Source: DATDRM01 sp035291705 (GTDB lineage: Bacteria; Chloroflexota; Anaerolineae; Anaerolineales; UBA4823). Taken from it: DNA of 11,605 nt. The notes under the pieces are model-generated. The model made no database searches. It was not told the origin of the DNA and saw only the letters and a program-made list of their open reading frames with translations. How positions within the stretch are numbered: the stretch's first letter is position 1; each line of letters starts with the position of its first letter. Position numbers and translations under genes: made by a program. Positions 9,201-11,605 of this stretch are shown here, in pieces. The stretch is from positions 1 to 11,605 of the forward strand of contig DATDRM010000121.1 in assembly GCA_035291705.1 (NCBI GenBank). Reading direction: 5' to 3'.

Positions 9201-11605
9201 GGCGGAGCAGGGCGACCAGGATAACCAGAACGATCGCCAGGATGGAAGAAAGGGCCATCTGCTGCCAAGTCGCGCGCGCATCCCCGTCTCCCAGACGGCG
9301 GGCAACCTGGTCGCTGGTAGTCCAGCGTAGCAGGCCGCGATGGGTGATCCCCAGCCGCACCAACGTCCGCACAATTGCGTCTGCGGCAATCTGCACCTCG
9401 TAAGGTAGAAAAGCCAAGGCCAGCAGCCAGCGGAAGAAACTGTTCTTTAATGACGCCTCAGTCTGGCGCACCGGCTGGCCGCTCAATCGCCGGCGTAACG
9501 CTCCGAAGAATCCAGTTAACACAGGAATGGCCAGGACGAGCGCTCCAGCAATTGTCCAATATCCGGGAGAGGAGGGTTGGACCAGCCAACCGAACAGGAA
9601 CCACAGCAGAAGAGAACAGGCCACCAGGCTACGTCTCAGGTTATCCAGAATCTTCCAACGGCTGATTGCCGACAGGCGGCGCGAGAACAACCACGGCAGG
9701 AGCTGCCAATCGCCACGCATCCAGCGGTGCTGCCGGCGGGCATACACCACATAGTTCGGCGGCATGTCTTCGATCAAGACGGTACTGGTCACCAAAGCAG
9801 TCCGACCGTGAATGCCCTCTAGCAGGTCATGGCTGAGCAGGGAATTTTCGGGGATACAGTTCTTCAAGCTGTGCTCGAAGCTGTCGACCTCGTAGGCGCC
9901 CTTGCCGACATAGATGCCTTCTTCGAAGAGGTCCTGGTAGACATCGGATACAGCCCGGGTGTAAAGGTCAAGGCCGGCATCCCCTGAGAAGATACGAGTG
10001 AAGTAAGAGGCTCCGCTGCTGAGCGGATTGATATCGGTGCGCGGCTGGAGAATGGTATATCCCGAAACGACTTCGTCGCTGCATTCACCCGCACCTACAG
10101 GTTTGAGGCGGGCGCGGTTCAGGGGATGCGCCAGGACTGCGATCAATTCCCGGGCAGCGTCGCGCGGCAGGATCGTGTCAGCATCCAGGGTGATGACGTA
10201 GCGCACGTGCTGAAGGAAAGATAGATCCCCCTCGCAGATTGGGAATGAGGACATAAGATCAAGAGAGCGGTTGTCCAGGGAAACGCCTCGCGCCCCCAGG
10301 ATTAAGCGATTTAGCTCGTGCAGCTTGCCGCGCTTGCGCTCCCAGCCCATCCAAACACCTTCGGAGGGGTTCCAGCGGCGCCCCCGGTGAAGGAGGGCAA
10401 AGCGCCTTTCAGTGAAACGACCCGGCCCTGCCCGCTGATATTTTTCATTCAAACCGCGAATCCCCTGCCGCGCCCCTTCGACAAGGTCGGTATCACCGGG
10501 TTGGTTTTCCGTAGGGGAATCCATGTAATCGGTCACCAGGGCAAAGAAAAGCCCTGGGTCGGGGTTGCGCAGATAGTGCTGCTCCAACTGCCCCACCAGC
10601 GAATCGACCTCATCCGGTCCGGAGAGCAAGGCCGGGATGACAACCATGGCCGCGCACTCCTCTGGTAATCCACGGCTGAAATCCATACGCGGTTGGTCCT
10701 CAGGTTTGACGACCTGGGTGACTGCCCAGTTGAGCAGTTCCACAGCGATCGTTAGCGCTGGGACAAGGGCGAGAATGAAAACCAACAGGAGTCCGGCCGC
10801 CGGCGCCCTGACCATGGCGGCAAAGACCAGAGCGATAATAATCAATCCCAGCGAGAGGCATGCAATCGACCCCAGGTAAAGTGGGGTAGGGTGGTCACGG
10901 GTGAAGCGCTCCAACCGCCGCCAGCCTTTCGGATTGTACCCGGCAGCCTGTTCCAGCGCCGGGCGGCCCTGACCCAAGAGATAATACCCGATATGCGCGC
11001 CGGTCTGCGAGCGGAATCCGTCCCAGCCGTCCGGATGACCTTCCAGGTCTTTATGACCGCCAGGATTTGGCGAATCTTGCGAGGCTGGCGCAGGATGCGG
11101 GGTAAGCTGGTCTACCGCATCGCGTGCCAGGCTTACGGCACCACGGGCGACTGCCAGTTCATCACCCCGCCCAGAATTGGCAATATCTTCTACTGCCTTC
11201 CGGTAACGGTCGCGTGTCTCGAAGTCCATCCCCGCATACAGCCGCGCCGGGTCCTGGCGCAGGGTAAAATCGACCAGACTTAAGGTTTCAAAGAAGCGCT
11301 TCCAATCATAAACTGCCAATGCTCGCAAGCTGCGGATACAGTTTTCCACCATGAGCTGGTCGTCAAGTTGCCCAGGGGACTTAGAACCGGGTACAATCTC
11401 GGTAATCACCACCTCCGTGAGCTCTGTGAGCCGGGCAACCGCCGCCAAAAGGTACCCCAGAATCCCCAGGCGCAGCATGGTCGGCAGTGCCCACAGCTCA
11501 CCCATAGTGAGCGGGAGCACTTCCTGGTAGGCCTCTACGAAGCGCTCGACACGCCCCAGGTCGAGCAGGGCATTCTCGGTTTGGATAATCTTTGTGGATA
11601 GGTCG
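3259..11605 (-). CDS. ndvB: Cyclic beta-1,2-glucan synthase, GT84 plus cyclisation plus GH94 domains (5' end outside window)
   Basis: This is an NdvB/Cgs-type multidomain membrane enzyme that polymerises UDP-glucose into beta-1,2-glucan and cyclises it. Residue 1 below is the first complete codon visible (11604-11602). A 2781-codon open frame reaches the window edge, close to the 2800-2900 residues usual for the family, so perhaps 50-100 N-terminal residues are missing. The GTG at 11518-11520 is not a credible start, because conserved YQEVLPLTMGELWALP spans it. Modules: membrane pair about 241-290; GT84 catalytic region about 320-640 with TLDADT (D474, D476), the IYVGKGAYEVDSFE and SHDLLEG motifs, and QHRWMRGDWQ; further membrane segments about 659-824; central glucoamylase-like/GH189-type domain about 845-1440 (LPPDHFQEAP, HRTSPTNIGL, SYMAHHQGM); two GT36-type beta-sandwich regions about 1530-1770 and 1985-2260; GH94 domain to the end with GSGDWNDGMN (predicted general acid D2464), NGGQYTHAA and GWTWYTGSSSW. 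A proline-rich linker (PTPQPAPAPAP) lies in the second sandwich region. No truncation or frameshift is seen. Physiological roles in other bacteria include periplasmic osmoadaptation and host interaction. Confidence 0.95.
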   Translation of the reverse strand, partial: DLSTKIIQTENALLDLGRVERFVEAYQEVLPLTMGELWALPTMLRLGILGYLLAAVARLTELTEVVITEIVPGSKSPGQLDDQLMVENCIRSLRALAVYDWKRFFETLSLVDFTLRQDPARLYAGMDFETRDRYRKAVEDIANSGRGDELAVARGAVSLARDAVDQLTPHPAPASQDSPNPGGHKDLEGHPDGWDGFRSQTGAHIGYYLLGQGRPALEQAAGYNPKGWRRLERFTRDHPTPLYLGSIACLSLGLIIIALVFAAMVRAPAAGLLLVFILALVPALTIAVELLNWAVTQVVKPEDQPRMDFSRGLPEECAAMVVIPALLSGPDEVDSLVGQLEQHYLRNPDPGLFFALVTDYMDSPTENQPGDTDLVEGARQGIRGLNEKYQRAGPGRFTERRFALLHRGRRWNPSEGVWMGWERKRGKLHELNRLILGARGVSLDNRSLDLMSSFPICEGDLSFLQHVRYVITLDADTILPRDAARELIAVLAHPLNRARLKPVGAGECSDEVVSGYTILQPRTDINPLSSGASYFTRIFSGDAGLDLYTRAVSDVYQDLFEEGIYVGKGAYEVDSFEHSLKNCIPENSLLSHDLLEGIHGRTALVTSTVLIEDMPPNYVVYARRQHRWMRGDWQLLPWLFSRRLSAISRWKILDNLRRSLVACSLLLWFLFGWLVQPSSPGYWTIAGALVLAIPVLTGFFGALRRRLSGQPVRQTEASLKNSFFRWLLALAFLPYEVQIAADAIVRTLVRLGITHRGLLRWTTSDQVARRLGDGDARATWQQMALSSILAIVLVILVALLRPAALAWAAPLLAAWFLAPGIAVWVSQPLPRREVKLGGSQVRELRRLARRTWLFFEQFISPEDQWLPPDHFQEAPLGIVAHRTSPTNIGLALLSALGAYDLGYLEALTLSTRLISSLDTLEKLERYRGHFINWYDTRSLDPLHPRYVSTVDSGNLAACLLALRQGCLEVPGNPVLRWDSFEGLLDAIDLLDAVFRDLDAPSLRPAIYELRGALSSIVQTIQSVKEEPAQWVGLLSDLGSSGNSQVSPPSWSELDRLIVGLVENYAQDLGVENLRRLRFYNRGVRQQLKSIQRCIDLLLPWLASFQNLPAPFRDGGLPPGLAEAWHALTVAFPEQLSLSEIPAACRTGRLALRQFKDSMNTQDGADWEDARRWVQSLEDTLDTGEMKAEVLVNDFNDLARRSDALFQAMDFTFLFDPQRQVFHIGYNVTTGGLDLNYYDLLASEARLASLVAIAKGEVPQSHWLHLGRPFTRVDGRQALISWSATMFEYLMPRLMVRSEPGTLLGQTLEVVADRQIEYGREKNVPWGISESGYYRFDANQFYQYRAFGVPGLGYKRGLADDLVITPHASLLALPLRPHAVLQNMERFRRLGMLGMYGFYEAADFTPARLALGQELAIVRSYMAHHQGMIMLSLVNYLQGDAMVRRFQRDPRIQSVELLLLEQIPRDAPIERPNTEGSPGLRAIRPRNLASSWQVDPQAQQPRAHYLSNGHYSILITAAGGGYSAWEDIDLTRWRPDTTLDNWGSWIYIQDQESGAAWSSGLHPTLAIGDEHEVFFSSHFAEFRRQDGSLAQVTEVFVAPEDDVEVRLVTLTNNGDQPRRLRLVSYGEVVLAPQVADARHPAYNKLFIESEPLPRGNGLLFRRRPRSKSEEGTYLAHTVVTSPGEITVVRPRLETDRGRFLGRGRTARRPAALEAGSLPGTGPSLDPIFSISQVVYLPPHGTSRLAFLTAAARSAESCQAIIDRYSSLGAIQAALERARALAEAEMNELEISNAQLKDFQTLLSLLVFPSSALRASPERLAANQKGQPGLWPFAISGDYPILLAEIGAEQELTLARELLQAHTYWRRRQLMIDLVFLDKQGTSYNQELSSQLYRLVASTESDGWLNRRGGIFLLHADQMGEADRILLETAARVVLDGARGTLAEHLQHTPALDHKPSRLPPLSPALPDGVDPQPTVPLPRPQDLLYDNGLGGFSPDGGEYCIYLAPGQVTPAPWVNVIANPHFGFLASESGLGVSWAENSGENRLSPWGNDPVSNEPREALYLRDEETAIVWSPTPQPAPAPAPYLARHGAGYTIFEHHSHGLRQRLRVFTPPDAPLKILQLHLENTWDRARRITATYYVEWVLGVSRESSQQYLIPEFNSDPQALLVRNPYNIEFSERVAFVSASNPLHGLTADRTEFLGRLGSLEGPAALKRIGLAGTVEVGLDPCAALQLHIDLQPGATEQIYFVLGQAEDRDAALALVRRYQDPQQVQTAWESNNRFWNDLLGVVQVHTPEPAFDLLINRWLLYQTLACRIWGRTAFYQSGGAYGFRDQLQDVMALLHVAPQLAREHLLRAARHQFEAGDVLHWWHSPSGRGVRTRNSDDMLWLPYVTAEYVSLTGDDTVLTEKVTFRRAPLLEPGQDERYGQYPETSATYTLFEHCRRALEKGMTSGLHNLPLMGSGDWNDGMNRVGIEGRGESTWLGWFLYSTLNRFADLCERRGQDEPAAGYRQRASDLAQAIELSAWDGEWYLRAFYDDGSLLGSSENQECQIDSIAQSWGVLSGGGDPQRVAQAMQSVSERLVRRDQRLVLLFSPPFDKTLRDPGYIKGYPPGVRENGGQYTHAALWSVWAFLELGRIEEGFELFQLLNPILHADASEKAAHYRVEPYVVAADVYGAPPFTGQGGWTWYTGSSSWMYRLGVEGFLGLKKRGDHRLEVDPRIPRDWPGFRFTYRFGPTTYEFQVQNPGHVNQGVQQVSLNGRALPDRLIPLSQDGGIVTVHIVMG

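Noticed and set aside
11518..11520. GTG at this position as the start of the glucan synthase
   Set aside because: The frame continues to the window edge, and the upstream residues (RVERFVEAYQE) join a family-conserved stretch that spans the GTG. The gene is 5'-truncated by the window.
3223..11601. Many plus-strand open frames of 60-190 codons opposite the glucan synthase gene
   Set aside because: They are antisense shadows of a GC-rich gene, with biased composition, no recognisable domains and no supporting start signals.

Overview
The window holds two convergent gene blocks. The left block is a compact plus-strand cluster of small genes (79-2621). The right block is one very large minus-strand gene that fills 3259-11605 and runs off the right edge. 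A gene-poor stretch of about 640 bases separates their 3' ends (2622-3258).

The plus-strand block reads, in order: a SnoaL-like small protein (79-507); a six-helix membrane protein of unknown function (508-1137); a 20-codon reading frame with a strong ribosome binding site that matches the N-terminus of a macrolide/UDP-glycosyltransferase and then stops (1163-1225); a four-helix membrane protein of unknown function whose ATG overlaps that stop in TGATG (1225-1731); and a membrane-anchored diheme c-type cytochrome (1728-2621) that overlaps the previous gene in ATGA. Junctions are tight (TAAATG, TGATG, ATGA), so the block is probably one transcript. The 20-codon frame looks like the stump of a deleted glycosyltransferase gene that now acts as a translated leader for the next gene. 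The two membrane genes use more A/T-ending codons than the large minus-strand gene.

The minus-strand gene encodes a cyclic beta-1,2-glucan synthase of the NdvB/Cgs type. It has an N-terminal region, a membrane-embedded GT84 glucosyltransferase, a central glucoamylase-like/GH189-type cyclisation domain, two GT36/GH94 N-terminal-type beta-sandwich regions and a C-terminal GH94 phosphorylase domain. The hallmark motifs of every module are present, with no frameshift over 2781 codons. The start codon lies outside the window. No exporter gene (NdvA/Cgt type) is visible.

Organism: a GC-rich bacterium that makes membrane-bound c-type cytochromes. The gene mix fits Chloroflexota (Anaerolineae-like) or another non-proteobacterial lineage with NdvB homologues, but this is inferred from family resemblance only. 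I found no tRNA, rRNA, CRISPR array, insertion sequence or clear intrinsic terminator. I do not see a convincing new multi-gene system. The most unusual point is the glycosyltransferase stump and its translational coupling.
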